A stretch of DNA of 64,000 nucleotides from Mycobacterium ahvazicum. GTDB taxonomy: Bacteria > Actinomycetota > Actinomycetes > Mycobacteriales > Mycobacteriaceae. Positions 23,223 through 31,851 of this stretch are shown here, one piece after another (the stretch's first letter is position 1; every line of letters starts with the position of its first letter). The position numbers were made by a program, and so were the translations under genes. The DNA lies in assembly GCF_900176255.2 (NCBI RefSeq), contig NZ_FXEG02000005.1:434001-498000 (forward strand). The letters are read 5' to 3'. The notes under the pieces are model-generated. The model was not told the origin of the DNA, did not search any database, and worked only from the letters and a program-made list of their open reading frames with translations.

Positions 23223-24368
23223 TTAGAGCGACAGGATCGTCGCTGACGCGGTTCCGGGAGCGCCGTACACCTGCGCCAGGCCGACCCGGGGGTTGCCCGG
23301 CACCTGACGGTCGCCGGCCTCGCCGCGCAGCTGACGCACCAGCTCATGCACCTGCCGCAGCCCCGACGCACCGATCGGCTCGCCGTTGGCGATCAGCCCG
23401 CCATCGGTGTTCACCGGCATCGAGCCGTGAATTTCGGTGGCACCGTCGGCCAGCAGCTTCTCCTGCTCACCGTCGGCGCACAAGCCCGTCTCGGCCATGT
23501 GGATGACCTCGTTGCCGGCATCGGTGTCCTGAAGCTGGGCGACGTCGACGTCCTCGGGCCCGACGCCCGCGGCTTCGTAGGCCGCCTTGGACGCGTACAC
23601 CGTCGGCGAGACGTCCTCATCCAAGGGCGCGAACGTGGCGTGCACCTCGTAAGCACCGAACGTGCGGGTGCGGATTTCGCAGGCACGTACGTATACCGGC
23701 TTGTCGGTGTACTTGTGTGCGATGTCGGCGCGACACATGATGACCGCCGCCGCCCCCTCGTCGGGCGCGCAGAACATGTACTGGGTCAACGGGTAGTTGA
23801 GCACGTTCGAGTTGAGGATCTCGTCGACCGAGATCTCCTTGCGCCGAAAGGCATTCGGATTCAAGGCGCCATTGCGGAAGTTCTTGTTGGCCACCCGCGC
23901 CAGGGTTTCCTGCGAGATGTTGTGGTCGTGCAGGTACTTGTTGGCCTTCATGCCGAAGAACTTGGTGGTGACGAACTGTCCGTTCTGCGCGTACCACTGC
24001 GGCAGCGCCAGCTTCGCCGGGTCGTCGGTGAACGCCCCGCGCGGGTGCTTGTCCAAGCCGATGGCGATGCCGATGTCGTACTTGCCCAGCCGAATGGTGT
24101 CGGCGGTCTGCTGGATGGCGCTGGCCGCGGTGGCACACGCGTTGAAGACATTGGTGAAGGTGATGCCGGTCAGCCCGACCAGGCGGGTCACCGCGTCGGG
24201 GTTGGACACCTCGTGGCTGCCGCCGAATCCGAACTGGATGTCCTTCCACCCCACACCCGCGTCGGTGAGCGCGGCTTGGATGGCCTCGGCGCCCATCTGC
24301 ATTGCGGTCTTCTCGAACCGGCCGAAGGGGTGCAAGCCCACGCCGATGATGGCGACGTCGTTAGTCAT
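23223..24368 (-). CDS. Thiolase-fold lipid-transfer protein (Ltp type)
   Basis: 381 residues with AGGAG before ATG 24368. It has the thiolase fold, with a Cys in FNACATAASAIQQ. The usual C-terminal GHP motif is replaced by GEPIGASGLRQ, and HNEAF by DTDAGNEVIH. These changes are typical of SCPx/Ltp-type enzymes that work with a DUF35 subunit; some, such as Ltp2, are retro-aldolases that remove propionyl-CoA in sterol side-chain degradation. The DUF35 gene lies 16 bp upstream. Either thiolysis or aldol cleavage of a CoA ester is possible; the substrate is unknown. Confidence 0.85.
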   Translation of the reverse strand: MTNDVAIIGVGLHPFGRFEKTAMQMGAEAIQAALTDAGVGWKDIQFGFGGSHEVSNPDAVTRLVGLTGITFTNVFNACATAASAIQQTADTIRLGKYDIGIAIGLDKHPRGAFTDDPAKLALPQWYAQNGQFVTTKFFGMKANKYLHDHNISQETLARVANKNFRNGALNPNAFRRKEISVDEILNSNVLNYPLTQYMFCAPDEGAAAVIMCRADIAHKYTDKPVYVRACEIRTRTFGAYEVHATFAPLDEDVSPTVYASKAAYEAAGVGPEDVDVAQLQDTDAGNEVIHMAETGLCADGEQEKLLADGATEIHGSMPVNTDGGLIANGEPIGASGLRQVHELVRQLRGEAGDRQVPGNPRVGLAQVYGAPGTASATILSL

Positions 24369-24384
24369 CTCGGATTCTCCTGAT

Positions 24385-24798
24385 CTAGACCGGCTGGAAG
24401 GCGAACGTGATGATCTCGTTGCCGTCGGCGTCGGTGGTGAACGGCACCATCGTGAGCTCGACCTCCTGGCCGAACTGCAGTTTGGCCGGGTCGTTCTCGG
24501 TCAGCCGCCCCTCGACCCGGATCACGTCGCCGAGCTGCACCAGACCGACGCCGAACGGCACGAAGTCCTTGCCGGTCGGACCGGCGTAGGGGGCCCCGGG
24601 CGGGAAACCCTGGGTCGTCCAGGCGACCACGGTTCCGGTCCGCGGCAACAGCACGTCGCTCATCGAGCCGCCGCTGCAGCGCGGGCACCGCTGCTGCACC
24701 GGGAAGGTGGTGGCACTGCAATCACCGCATCGACTGCCGATCAGCTGCGGGTTCTCGTCGGGCCAGGTCGAGATCTCGGGAGCGAGTGCCTTCTGCAT
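24385..24798 (-). CDS. DUF35 OB-fold/zinc-ribbon protein, Ltp partner
   Basis: 137 residues from ATG 24798 with GGAGGA 10 bp upstream; an in-frame reading further upstream is rejected. The rubredoxin-like zinc ribbon has CGDC and CPRC near residues 23-40, followed by an OB-fold (GTVVAWTTQGFPPG). In known complexes such proteins bind the acyl-CoA and activate the Ltp thiolase or aldolase. The gene order DUF35-Ltp on one strand supports a heteromeric complex. Confidence 0.88.
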   Translation of the reverse strand: MQKALAPEISTWPDENPQLIGSRCGDCSATTFPVQQRCPRCSGGSMSDVLLPRTGTVVAWTTQGFPPGAPYAGPTGKDFVPFGVGLVQLGDVIRVEGRLTENDPAKLQFGQEVELTMVPFTTDADGNEIITFAFQPV

Positions 24799-24875
24799 TG
24801 AGGGGTCCTCCAGGAACGTGCGCGGGTGCACCAAAAGAACAATTCTGACTGAACCGTATAACAGCCTTCCGAAAA

Positions 24876-25073
24876 GTGGAAACCTCATTCTCATATGATG
24901 CGGCGGCGAGGGTGGGGCGACTGCCCGTCCCCCTCGACGACAAGGTGGTGGCCGCCGAACAACGCCTGGCCGATCTTTTCGCGGCCTCCGACCAGATTCC
25001 GGAGGCGCCCGACTTCGGCAAGTGGGTCGACCGTAGGTTCAACGGTGTGCTCGCGGCGAGCGGCACACAGTGA
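24876..25073 (+). pseudogene. Possible remnant of an ABC-transporter substrate-binding protein C-terminus
   Basis: An open stretch of 65 codons whose end, AEQRLADLFAASDQIPEAPD followed by FGKWVDRRFN, resembles the last helices of SsuA/TauA-type sulfonate-binding proteins. No signal peptide, no good ribosome site at GTG 24876 and no transporter neighbours are present. I read it as a 3' relic left by gene loss; a genuine small protein cannot be excluded. Confidence 0.35.
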
Positions 25074-25091
25074 CGATGCGAGGAGACGACG

Positions 25092-25385
25092 ATGACGGTA
25101 ATAGTGCTGCTGGAACTGAAGTTCAAGCCCGACGAGGTCGGTGCCGGGCGTGAACTGATGGGGCGCACGCTGGAAACCACTCGGGCGTTCGAGGGAAATC
25201 TCCGCACTGACGTCTGGGTCGATGAGGCCGACGAAGCCCACTGGATCATCTACGAAGAGTGGGAGTCGGTCGACGCCGACGAGGCCTACCGCGCGTTTCG
25301 CGCCGGCGAAGGCAAGGTGACCCAGCTGCCGCCGCTGCTGGCCGCACCTCCGGTCAAGACGAGGTACACCACCAGCGACGTCTGA
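25092..25385 (+). CDS. Antibiotic biosynthesis monooxygenase (ABM) domain protein
   Basis: A 97-residue dimeric ferredoxin-like fold. TVIVLLELKFKPDEVGAG, then GNLRTDVWVDEADEAHWIIY and EEWESVDADEAYRAF, is the classic ABM/YgiN pattern. GAGGAGACG lies before ATG 25092. Relatives are cofactor-free quinol or polyketide monooxygenases, or stress proteins. The specific role is unknown; the neighbouring FAD and F420-type oxidoreductases make a redox function plausible. Confidence 0.85.
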   Translation: MTVIVLLELKFKPDEVGAGRELMGRTLETTRAFEGNLRTDVWVDEADEAHWIIYEEWESVDADEAYRAFRAGEGKVTQLPPLLAAPPVKTRYTTSDV

Positions 25386-25390
25386 GCGGG

Positions 25391-26374
25391 CTAGCCCAGG
25401 GCGGGAATGACTTCCCGCTCGAACAACTCGATGCCGGATCGGTCGTAGGCGGCCTCGGGGAAATAGACGATCGCGTATTCGCAGCCGAGATCGCGGACCT
25501 TGGCCAGCCGCTCGATCACCTGTTCCGTGGTGCCCATCGCCGAGTCGGGAAGGCTACCGGTCATCGAATCCGCCAGGGACTCAGGCACATAGTCGACCAG
25601 CCGGTCGCGCACCCGCTGCTGGCGGTCTTTGACCTCGGACTCGGAGGTGCCGACGATGGCGGTGAAGTTGGCCGAACGCACGATCGCGTCGAAGTCGGTG
25701 CCCACGTCGCGGCAATGCCCGGCGAGCACCTCCGACTTCTGGGCAAACGCCTCGGGCTCCGCCGTGAAGTTGGTGTACTGCGCGTACTGCGCCGCGATGC
25801 GCAGCGTCACCTTCTCGCCCCCACCGGCGATCCACAGCGGAATACCATTGTCCTGCAACGGCTTCGGCTCGACGATCGCACCGTCGACCTGGTAGTGCTT
25901 GCCGTCGAAGCTGACTTTGCCATCACGCCAGGCGTCGCGCATGATCTGCACGCCTTCGTCGAGGCGGCCCAATCGCACGCCGGCCGATGGGAACCCGTAA
26001 CCGTAAGCGCGCCACTCGTGTTCGTACCAGCCGCCGCCGATGCCCATCTGGATGCGACCGCCGGAGATGATGTCGGCGGTGGCCGCCACCTTGGCGAGGT
26101 AGACCGGATTGCGGTAGCTCATGGCCGTGCACATTTGGCCGAGCTTGACCCGTGACGTGGTCGCGGCGTAGGCCGACATCAACGACCAAGCCTCGTGCGT
26201 CGCTTCGGCGCTCGGCATCGGGACGGTGTGGAAGTGGTCGTAGACCCACACCGAGTCCCAGGCGCTGCCGTCGGCGTAGGAGGCCAAGTCCCGCATCACC
26301 GCCCAGTGTTTCGCCGGGTCGATGCCTACCAGATCCATCCGCCAGCCCTGCGGAATGAAGAAACCAAAGCGCAT
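25391..26374 (-). CDS. LLM-class F420-dependent oxidoreductase
   Basis: 327 residues from ATG 26374; the open frame extends upstream but the family begins at MRFGFFIPQGW. It is a luciferase-like TIM barrel, with SRVKLGQMCTAMSYRNP and GIGGGWYEHEWRAYGYGFP as typical blocks. Mycobacterial members use F420 to oxidise or reduce alcohols, aldehydes or quinones; the substrate is not predictable here. It converges with the ABM gene (5-bp gap between stops). Confidence 0.88.
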   Translation of the reverse strand: MRFGFFIPQGWRMDLVGIDPAKHWAVMRDLASYADGSAWDSVWVYDHFHTVPMPSAEATHEAWSLMSAYAATTSRVKLGQMCTAMSYRNPVYLAKVAATADIISGGRIQMGIGGGWYEHEWRAYGYGFPSAGVRLGRLDEGVQIMRDAWRDGKVSFDGKHYQVDGAIVEPKPLQDNGIPLWIAGGGEKVTLRIAAQYAQYTNFTAEPEAFAQKSEVLAGHCRDVGTDFDAIVRSANFTAIVGTSESEVKDRQQRVRDRLVDYVPESLADSMTGSLPDSAMGTTEQVIERLAKVRDLGCEYAIVYFPEAAYDRSGIELFEREVIPALG

Positions 26375-26571
26375 GGTTAGCGACTCTAGCTCTCGTCGGG
26401 GCGAGCCGGAATGGGTTGGGATGCCACGTTCGCTCACAGCAGATCCCTACCAGCGCCCCGCCGGTGTCGGCAGGACAGCGCTCAATGAATGCGTTGCAAA
26501 CAAGGGCGATACGAGTGATGTACGACTGATGGAGCACAAGGAATACGCGGACGTTCGACACAATGAGCCAC

Positions 26572-26614
26572 CGCGAAAAGCCCCCGAAACCACGCTGTTT
26601 CGAGGGCTTTCGCG
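26572..26614 (-). terminator. Hairpin terminator after fadB
   Basis: CGCGAAAAGCCC and GGGCTTTCGCG pair with one bulge. An inner CCGAAA/TTTCG extends the stem around an ~8-base loop. It lies 18-60 bp downstream of the fadB stop (26632) in the direction of transcription, so it should end the fadA-fadB operon. Confidence 0.65.
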
Positions 26615-26631
26615 AAATGCTCGAACGGAAC

Positions 26632-28788
26632 TCAGGCCAGCGAATCCGGCGGCAGGAAGCGGTCGCCATACTTGGCGGCCAGCTCACGGGCCCGCGCCAC
26701 GAAGGCTTCCTTGCCCGTACCGCCCGCACCGGAGTAGCCGACGATGAACTGCGCGCTACCACCGGTGTACGGCGGGAACCCGATACCCATGATCGATCCG
26801 ATGTTGGCGTCGGCAGTCGACGTCAACACGTTCTCGTCGAGGCACTTTTGGGTTTCCAGCGCCTCGGCGAACAGCATCCGATCGATCATGTCCTGCAACG
26901 GAATCTCCGCGCTGCCCGACTTGAACGTCTCCCGCAGGCCCGGCCACAGGCGGGTCCGCTTGCCGTCGACGTACTCGTAGAAGCCCGCGCCCTTCAACCG
27001 AGACGGACGGCCGAGCTCGATCATCTTCTCGACGACGGCCTCGGCCGGGTGCGGCTCGTAGGTGCCGCCCGCGTCCTCGACACCCTTGCGGGTGGCGGTG
27101 GCGATCTTGTGCATCAGCTCCAGGTTGAGCTCGTCGGACAGCTGCAGCGGCGGCGCCGGGTAGCCGGCCTGCGAACCAGCATGCTCGACACTGGCGGGCT
27201 CCACACCCTCGCCCAGCATCGCCAGCGCCTCGTTCACGAACGTGCCGATCACGCGGCTGGTGAAGAAGCCGCGACTGTCGTTGACGACGATCGGGGTCTT
27301 GCCGATCGCCAGCGTGTAGTCGAACACCCGAGCCAGCGCTTCGTCAGAAGTCTTCTCGCCCTTGATGATTTCGACCAGTGGCATCTTGTCGACCGGTGAG
27401 AAGAAGTGGATCCCGATGAAGTCCTCTTGGCGCTTCACGCCGGTCGCCAGACCGGTGATCGGCAGCGTCGAGGTGTTCGATCCCAGCAGTGCGTTGGGCT
27501 CGACGATGTCCTCGATCTCCTGGAACACTTTGTGCTTGAGGTCCTGGTTCTCGAACACGGCCTCGATCACGAAGTCGACACCCTTGAAGTCGGCGGGGTC
27601 GGCCGACGGCGTGATGCGGCCCAGCAGCGCCTTGCTCTTCTCCTCGGTGGTCTTGCCACGCTCAAGTGCTTTGGCCTCAAGCTTTTCCGAGTAGTTCTTG
27701 CCCTTCTCGGCGGCCTCGATGCTGACGTCCTTGAGCACCACGTCGTAACCAGCCTTGGCCGAAACGTAGGCGATACCGGCGCCCATCATGCCCGCGCCCA
27801 GCACACCGATCTTGTTGATCTTCACCGGCTCGATCCCGTCGGGACGCGATCCACCGGAGTTGATGTACTGCAGATCGAAGAAGAACGCCTGGATCATGTT
27901 CTTCGCGACCTGACCCGTGACCAGCTGGGTGAAGTAGCGGCTCTCGATGCGGCTGGCGGTGTCGAAGTCCACCTGCGCGCCCTCGACGGCCGCGTCCAGA
28001 ATTGCTCGCGGCGCCGGCATCGGCGCACCCTTGAGCTGCTTCTTGAGCAGCGCCGGGAAGGACGGCAGGATGCCGGCCAGCGCGGGGCTGGACGGGGTGC
28101 CGCCGGGCATCTTGTAACCCTTTTTGTCCCAAGGCTGTTCGTGCGAGTCGGGGTTGGCCTTGATCCACGCCTTGGCGGCGGGGACGAGTTCGTCGACCGA
28201 GCCGACCAGCTCGTCGACCAGTCCGATCTCCTTGGCCTTCGCCGGCTTGAAGCGGGTGCCCTGCGACAGGATGTTCATGAACGCATTCTGGATGCCGAAC
28301 ATCCGCACGGTGCGGGTCACCCCGCCGCCGCCGGGCAGCAGGCCCAGCGTTACCTCGGGCAGCCCGAGTTGACTCCCCTTGACATCGGCCGCGATTCGGT
28401 GATGACACGCCAGCGCGATCTCCAGGCCACCGCCGAGCGCGGCACCGTTGATGGCAGCCACCACCGGCTTGCCCAGGGTCTCCAGGGCGCGCAGGTCCCG
28501 CTTGACCGACTCGACGGTGTCGAACGCCTCACCGGCATTCTCCGGACCGAGGTTGATCATGGCCTTGAGGTCGCCACCGGCGAAGAAGGTCTTCTTCGCA
28601 CTGGTGATAACCACACCGGTGATCGAATCCTTCTCTGCCGCAAGACGTTCGACCGTATTGTGCATGGACGCGCTGTAGTGCTCGTTCATCACATTGGCCG
28701 ACCCGGTGGGGTCGTCAAGCGTCAGCGTGACGATGCCGTCGGCGTCCTTGCCCCACTGGATGGTGTTCTCTAGCTTGGTCTCTGGCAT
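26632..28788 (-). CDS. fadB: Multifunctional fatty acid oxidation protein FadB (Rv0860-like)
   Basis: 718 residues from ATG 28788. The N-terminal enoyl-CoA hydratase domain has AAINGAALGGGLEIALACHH and GLLPGGGGVTRTVR. A 3-hydroxyacyl-CoA dehydrogenase NAD-binding domain follows from ~residue 330 (IGVLGAGMMGAGIAY) and a C-terminal catalytic domain with GIHFFSPVDKMPLVEII. It performs hydration and dehydrogenation in beta-oxidation and forms the trifunctional complex with FadA. It is almost collinear with MTB FadB (720 residues). The start lies 5 bp after the fadA stop. Confidence 0.96.
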   Translation of the reverse strand: MPETKLENTIQWGKDADGIVTLTLDDPTGSANVMNEHYSASMHNTVERLAAEKDSITGVVITSAKKTFFAGGDLKAMINLGPENAGEAFDTVESVKRDLRALETLGKPVVAAINGAALGGGLEIALACHHRIAADVKGSQLGLPEVTLGLLPGGGGVTRTVRMFGIQNAFMNILSQGTRFKPAKAKEIGLVDELVGSVDELVPAAKAWIKANPDSHEQPWDKKGYKMPGGTPSSPALAGILPSFPALLKKQLKGAPMPAPRAILDAAVEGAQVDFDTASRIESRYFTQLVTGQVAKNMIQAFFFDLQYINSGGSRPDGIEPVKINKIGVLGAGMMGAGIAYVSAKAGYDVVLKDVSIEAAEKGKNYSEKLEAKALERGKTTEEKSKALLGRITPSADPADFKGVDFVIEAVFENQDLKHKVFQEIEDIVEPNALLGSNTSTLPITGLATGVKRQEDFIGIHFFSPVDKMPLVEIIKGEKTSDEALARVFDYTLAIGKTPIVVNDSRGFFTSRVIGTFVNEALAMLGEGVEPASVEHAGSQAGYPAPPLQLSDELNLELMHKIATATRKGVEDAGGTYEPHPAEAVVEKMIELGRPSRLKGAGFYEYVDGKRTRLWPGLRETFKSGSAEIPLQDMIDRMLFAEALETQKCLDENVLTSTADANIGSIMGIGFPPYTGGSAQFIVGYSGAGGTGKEAFVARARELAAKYGDRFLPPDSLA

Positions 28789-28792
28789 TGCC

Positions 28793-30004
28793 TTAAACCC
28801 TCTCAATGATGGTCGCGACACCCATGCCGCCACCGATGCACAGCGTGATCAGCGCGCGACGCGCGTTGCGGCGCTCGAGCTCGTCGACCATGGTTCCGGT
28901 GATCATGGCGCCGGTGGCGCCCAGCGGGTGGCCCATCGCGATGGCACCACCGTTGACGTTGAGCTTCTCGTCCGGGATGTTGAGGTCTTTCTGGAACTTC
29001 AGCACCACCGACGCGAATGCCTCGTTGAGCTCGAACAGGTCGATGTCGTCGATCGTCAGGCCGGCACGGTCGAGCACCTTGCGGGTGGCCGGCGTCGGGC
29101 CGGTGAGCATGATGACCGGGTCCGCACCGCTGGTGGCCGTGGCCACGATGCGCGCCCGCGGGGTCAGGCCCTGGGACTTGCCCGCGGCTTCCGAGCCGAC
29201 CAGCACCAGCGCGGCGCCGTCGACGATGCCGGAGCTGTTGCCGCCGGTGTGCACGTGGTTGATCTTCTCGACATAGTGGTACTTCGTCAGCGCCACGTCG
29301 TCGAAGCCGCCCATCTCGCCGATGCCGTCGAACGCGGTCTTCAGCTTGGCCAGGCCCTCCATCGTGGTGTCGGGGCGCATGTGCTCGTCGTGGTCGAGGA
29401 TGACCAGACCGTTCTGGTCACGCACCGGCACGACCGACTTGGCGAAATAGCCTCCCGACCAGGCTTCGGCGGCCTTCTCCTGCGAGCGCAACGCATAAGC
29501 GTCGACGTCCTCACGGCTAAAGCCCTCGATGGTCGCGATCAGGTCGGCGCCGATACCCTGCGGCACGAAGCCGATCTGGTAGTTGGTCTCGGGGTCGGTC
29601 GCCCAGGCGCCGCCGTCCGAGCCCATCGGGACACGGCTCATCGACTCGACACCACCGGCCAGGACCAGGTCGTCCCAGCCGGAACGCACCTTCTGCGCGG
29701 CGGTGTTGACGGCCTCGAGACCCGAGGCACAGAACCGGTTCAGCTGCACACCGCCGGTGGTCTCGGGCAGCCCGGCGGCCAGCACCGCGGTGCGGGCGAT
29801 GTCGCCACCCTGGTCACCGACCGGGGACACCACGCCCAGGATCATGTCACTGATCAGGTTCTCGTCCAGGTCGGGATTACGCCGGCGCAGCTCGTCGACC
29901 AGGCCGACGACCAGGTTCAGCGGCTTTACCTCGTTGAGCGATCCGTTGCGTTGCTTCCCGCGGGGTGTGCGGATGGCCTCATAGATGAAGGCTTCTTCGG
30001 ACAT
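28793..30004 (-). CDS. fadA: Acetyl-CoA acyltransferase FadA (Rv0859-like)
   Basis: A 403-residue thiolase, the same length as MTB FadA. The nucleophile Cys is in NRFCASGLEAVN. The acid/base His is in GGAIAMGHPLGATGA and the second Cys in TLCIGGGMG, so all catalytic residues are present. It cleaves 3-ketoacyl-CoA in the last step of beta-oxidation and partners FadB. The upstream region to 30202 is divergent with the aminotransferase gene and holds three palindromes. Confidence 0.96.
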   Translation of the reverse strand: MSEEAFIYEAIRTPRGKQRNGSLNEVKPLNLVVGLVDELRRRNPDLDENLISDMILGVVSPVGDQGGDIARTAVLAAGLPETTGGVQLNRFCASGLEAVNTAAQKVRSGWDDLVLAGGVESMSRVPMGSDGGAWATDPETNYQIGFVPQGIGADLIATIEGFSREDVDAYALRSQEKAAEAWSGGYFAKSVVPVRDQNGLVILDHDEHMRPDTTMEGLAKLKTAFDGIGEMGGFDDVALTKYHYVEKINHVHTGGNSSGIVDGAALVLVGSEAAGKSQGLTPRARIVATATSGADPVIMLTGPTPATRKVLDRAGLTIDDIDLFELNEAFASVVLKFQKDLNIPDEKLNVNGGAIAMGHPLGATGAMITGTMVDELERRNARRALITLCIGGGMGVATIIERV

Positions 30005-30070
30005 GTCGACTTCCTGTTCGCAAAATGGGGTTTCGGGTCCGTCTAGGTGCACCCTAACAGGGGCGCCCGG

Positions 30071-30086
30071 CCAACCTGTTGGTTGG
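30071..30086. promoter_or_regulatory. Palindrome in the fadA/aminotransferase divergent region
   Basis: CCAACC-TGTT-GGTTGG, perfect 6-bp arms, 67 bp upstream of the fadA start. It could be an operator for a fatty-acid regulator. No regulator gene is adjacent. Confidence 0.4.
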
Positions 30087-30118
30087 GCAAGTCGGCCCCG
30101 GTCTGGTAACCGCCGGGA

Positions 30119-30169
30119 CGAGTGTGCGTCCGGCCGCACACTCGATGTCGAAGGTGCGGCTGGCCGCAC
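30119..30169. repeat. Two adjacent CGCAC-rich hairpins (REP-like)
   Basis: 30119-30144 has 10-bp arms CGAGTGTGCG/CGCACACTCG around TCCGGC. 30154-30169 has GTGCGGC-TG-GCCGCAC. The two share the GTGCG/CGCAC word. They lie upstream of both divergent genes, so they are not 3' terminators. A dispersed palindromic element or a double operator is possible. Confidence 0.5.
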
Positions 30170-30201
30170 ACCCGGCCGACGTCCGCCTAAGCTCGACGAC
30201 C

Positions 30202-31383
30202 ATGACGGTGTCGCGATTGCGGCCCTACGCGACCACGGTGTTCGCCGAAATGTCGGCGTTGGCCGCGCGCATCGGCGCGGTGAACCTGGGTCAGGGCTTT
30301 CCCGACGAGGATGGACCCCCGGCGATGTTGAAGGCCGCACAAGACGCGATCGCCGACGGCGCCAACCAGTACCCGCCCGGGATCGGCATCGCGCCGCTGC
30401 GCCAGGCCGTCGCGGCGCAGCGCAAGCGGCATTTCGGCATCGACTACGACCCCGACACCGAGGTGCTGGTGACGGTCGGGGCCACCGAGGCCATCGCGTC
30501 GGCGGTCATCGGCCTGGTCGAGCCGGGCTCGGAGGTACTGCTGATCGAGCCTTTCTACGACTCCTACTCGCCGGTGGTCGCGATGGCCGGCGCACACCGC
30601 GCCGCCGTACCGCTGGTTTCCGACGGCCGCGGCTTCGCGCTGGACACCGACGCGCTGCGGCGGGCGGTGACACCAAAGACCCGGGCCCTCATCGTCAACT
30701 CGCCGCACAACCCGACCGGCGCCGTGCTGAGCGCAGCCGAACTGGAGGCGATCGCCGAAATCGCGGTGGCCGCAGACCTTTTGGTGATCACCGACGAGGT
30801 GTATGAGCACCTGGTGTATTCTTCGCCCCACGGCCATCGTCATCTGCCGCTGGCCGGTTTCGACGGCATGGCGCAGCGCACCATCACCATCTCCAGCGCG
30901 GCCAAGATGTTCAACTGCACCGGCTGGAAGATCGGATGGGCTTGCGGTCCAGCACAACTCATCGCCGGTGTGCGCGCGGCCAAACAGTACCTTAGCTATG
31001 TCGGCGGGGCGCCGTTCCAGCCCGCGGTCGCGCTGGCGCTCGACACCGAGGACGCCTGGGTGGACGACCTGCGGCGCTCGCTGCAAGCCCGGCGCGACCG
31101 GCTGGCCGCCGGCCTGGCCGACATCGGTTTCGCGGTGCACGAGAGTAACGGCAGTTACTTCCTGTGCGCCGACCCTCGGCCACTCGGATACGACGACAGC
31201 ACGACGTTCTGCGCGGCACTACCGGAAAAGGTTGGTGTGGCGGCTATTCCGATGTCGGCGTTCTGCGACCCGACCGCGCCGCATGCCGATCTGTGGAATC
31301 ACTTGGTGCGCTTCACCTTCTGCAAGAGCGACGACACCCTCGACGAGGCGATCAGGCGACTGTCCGCACTCAAGACTGCTTAG
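30202..31383 (+). CDS. dapC: PLP aminotransferase, DapC-like (Rv0858c-like)
   Basis: 393 residues from ATG 30202. A fold-type I aminotransferase with NSPHNPTGAVL and ITDEVYEHLVY. The Schiff-base lysine is in ISSAAKMFNCTGWKIGW. MTB Rv0858c is assigned as N-succinyldiaminopimelate aminotransferase in lysine and peptidoglycan synthesis, with sequence also resembling kynurenine or methionine aminotransferases. It converges and overlaps by 14 bp with the SRPBCC gene. Confidence 0.9.
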   Translation: MTVSRLRPYATTVFAEMSALAARIGAVNLGQGFPDEDGPPAMLKAAQDAIADGANQYPPGIGIAPLRQAVAAQRKRHFGIDYDPDTEVLVTVGATEAIASAVIGLVEPGSEVLLIEPFYDSYSPVVAMAGAHRAAVPLVSDGRGFALDTDALRRAVTPKTRALIVNSPHNPTGAVLSAAELEAIAEIAVAADLLVITDEVYEHLVYSSPHGHRHLPLAGFDGMAQRTITISSAAKMFNCTGWKIGWACGPAQLIAGVRAAKQYLSYVGGAPFQPAVALALDTEDAWVDDLRRSLQARRDRLAAGLADIGFAVHESNGSYFLCADPRPLGYDDSTTFCAALPEKVGVAAIPMSAFCDPTAPHADLWNHLVRFTFCKSDDTLDEAIRRLSALKTA

Positions 31384-31822
31384 CATCCTCGTCGCCCATC
31401 ACGCGCTTACGCAGGCCTTCCAGAGCGGCGTAGAGGATTTTGTTGCCCGCCGAGCGCACCCAGAACCCGGGCAGTGGTGCCCTCAGCTCGATCGTGAGAC
31501 TGAATCGGACCCGGGTCTTGTCGTCGCCCTCGCGCTCCAAGTTGTATTCGCCATGTTGAGCGTGTTGCTGCGAGGTCTTCTGCGCATCCCACACCATCCA
31601 GTCGGGACCCCAGTGATATTCCACCATTTCGGTGTCGGCGATGCCGCTCACCCTGATCGTCATGCGCACGTGGTGCGGCATGCCGTCGGGATATCGGTCG
31701 ACGACTTCGACCCGCTTGTGCAACGGAGACCACGAGGGCACGGCGTCCATGTCGGCCAGCGCCTCCATGATCACGTCCGGGGGCGCCCCGATGACAATTT
31801 CCGACGATGCGCGTATGGCCAC
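31370..31822 (-). CDS. SRPBCC (START-like) protein (Rv0857-like)
   Basis: 150 residues from a GTG, beginning AIRASSEIVIGAPPDVIMEA. Helix-grip fold pattern: MDAVPSWSPLHKRVEVVDRY and YHWGPDWMVWDA. The family binds hydrophobic ligands in a deep cavity. It is very similar to the next gene (31852-32304), with the same length and aligned starts. In MTB Rv0857, Rv0856 and Rv0854 surround far in the same way. Ligand unknown; a lipid or CoA-ester intermediate is plausible from context. Confidence 0.85.
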   Translation of the reverse strand: MAIRASSEIVIGAPPDVIMEALADMDAVPSWSPLHKRVEVVDRYPDGMPHHVRMTIRVSGIADTEMVEYHWGPDWMVWDAQKTSQQHAQHGEYNLEREGDDKTRVRFSLTIELRAPLPGFWVRSAGNKILYAALEGLRKRVMGDEDAKQS

Positions 31823-31851
31823 TGCCTAACAAATTAGCAATGGAGATCGAA

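Noticed and set aside
27406..28773. 455-residue plus-strand frame opposite fadB
   Set aside because: fadB aligns along its entire length with a known protein; the antisense product has no domain.
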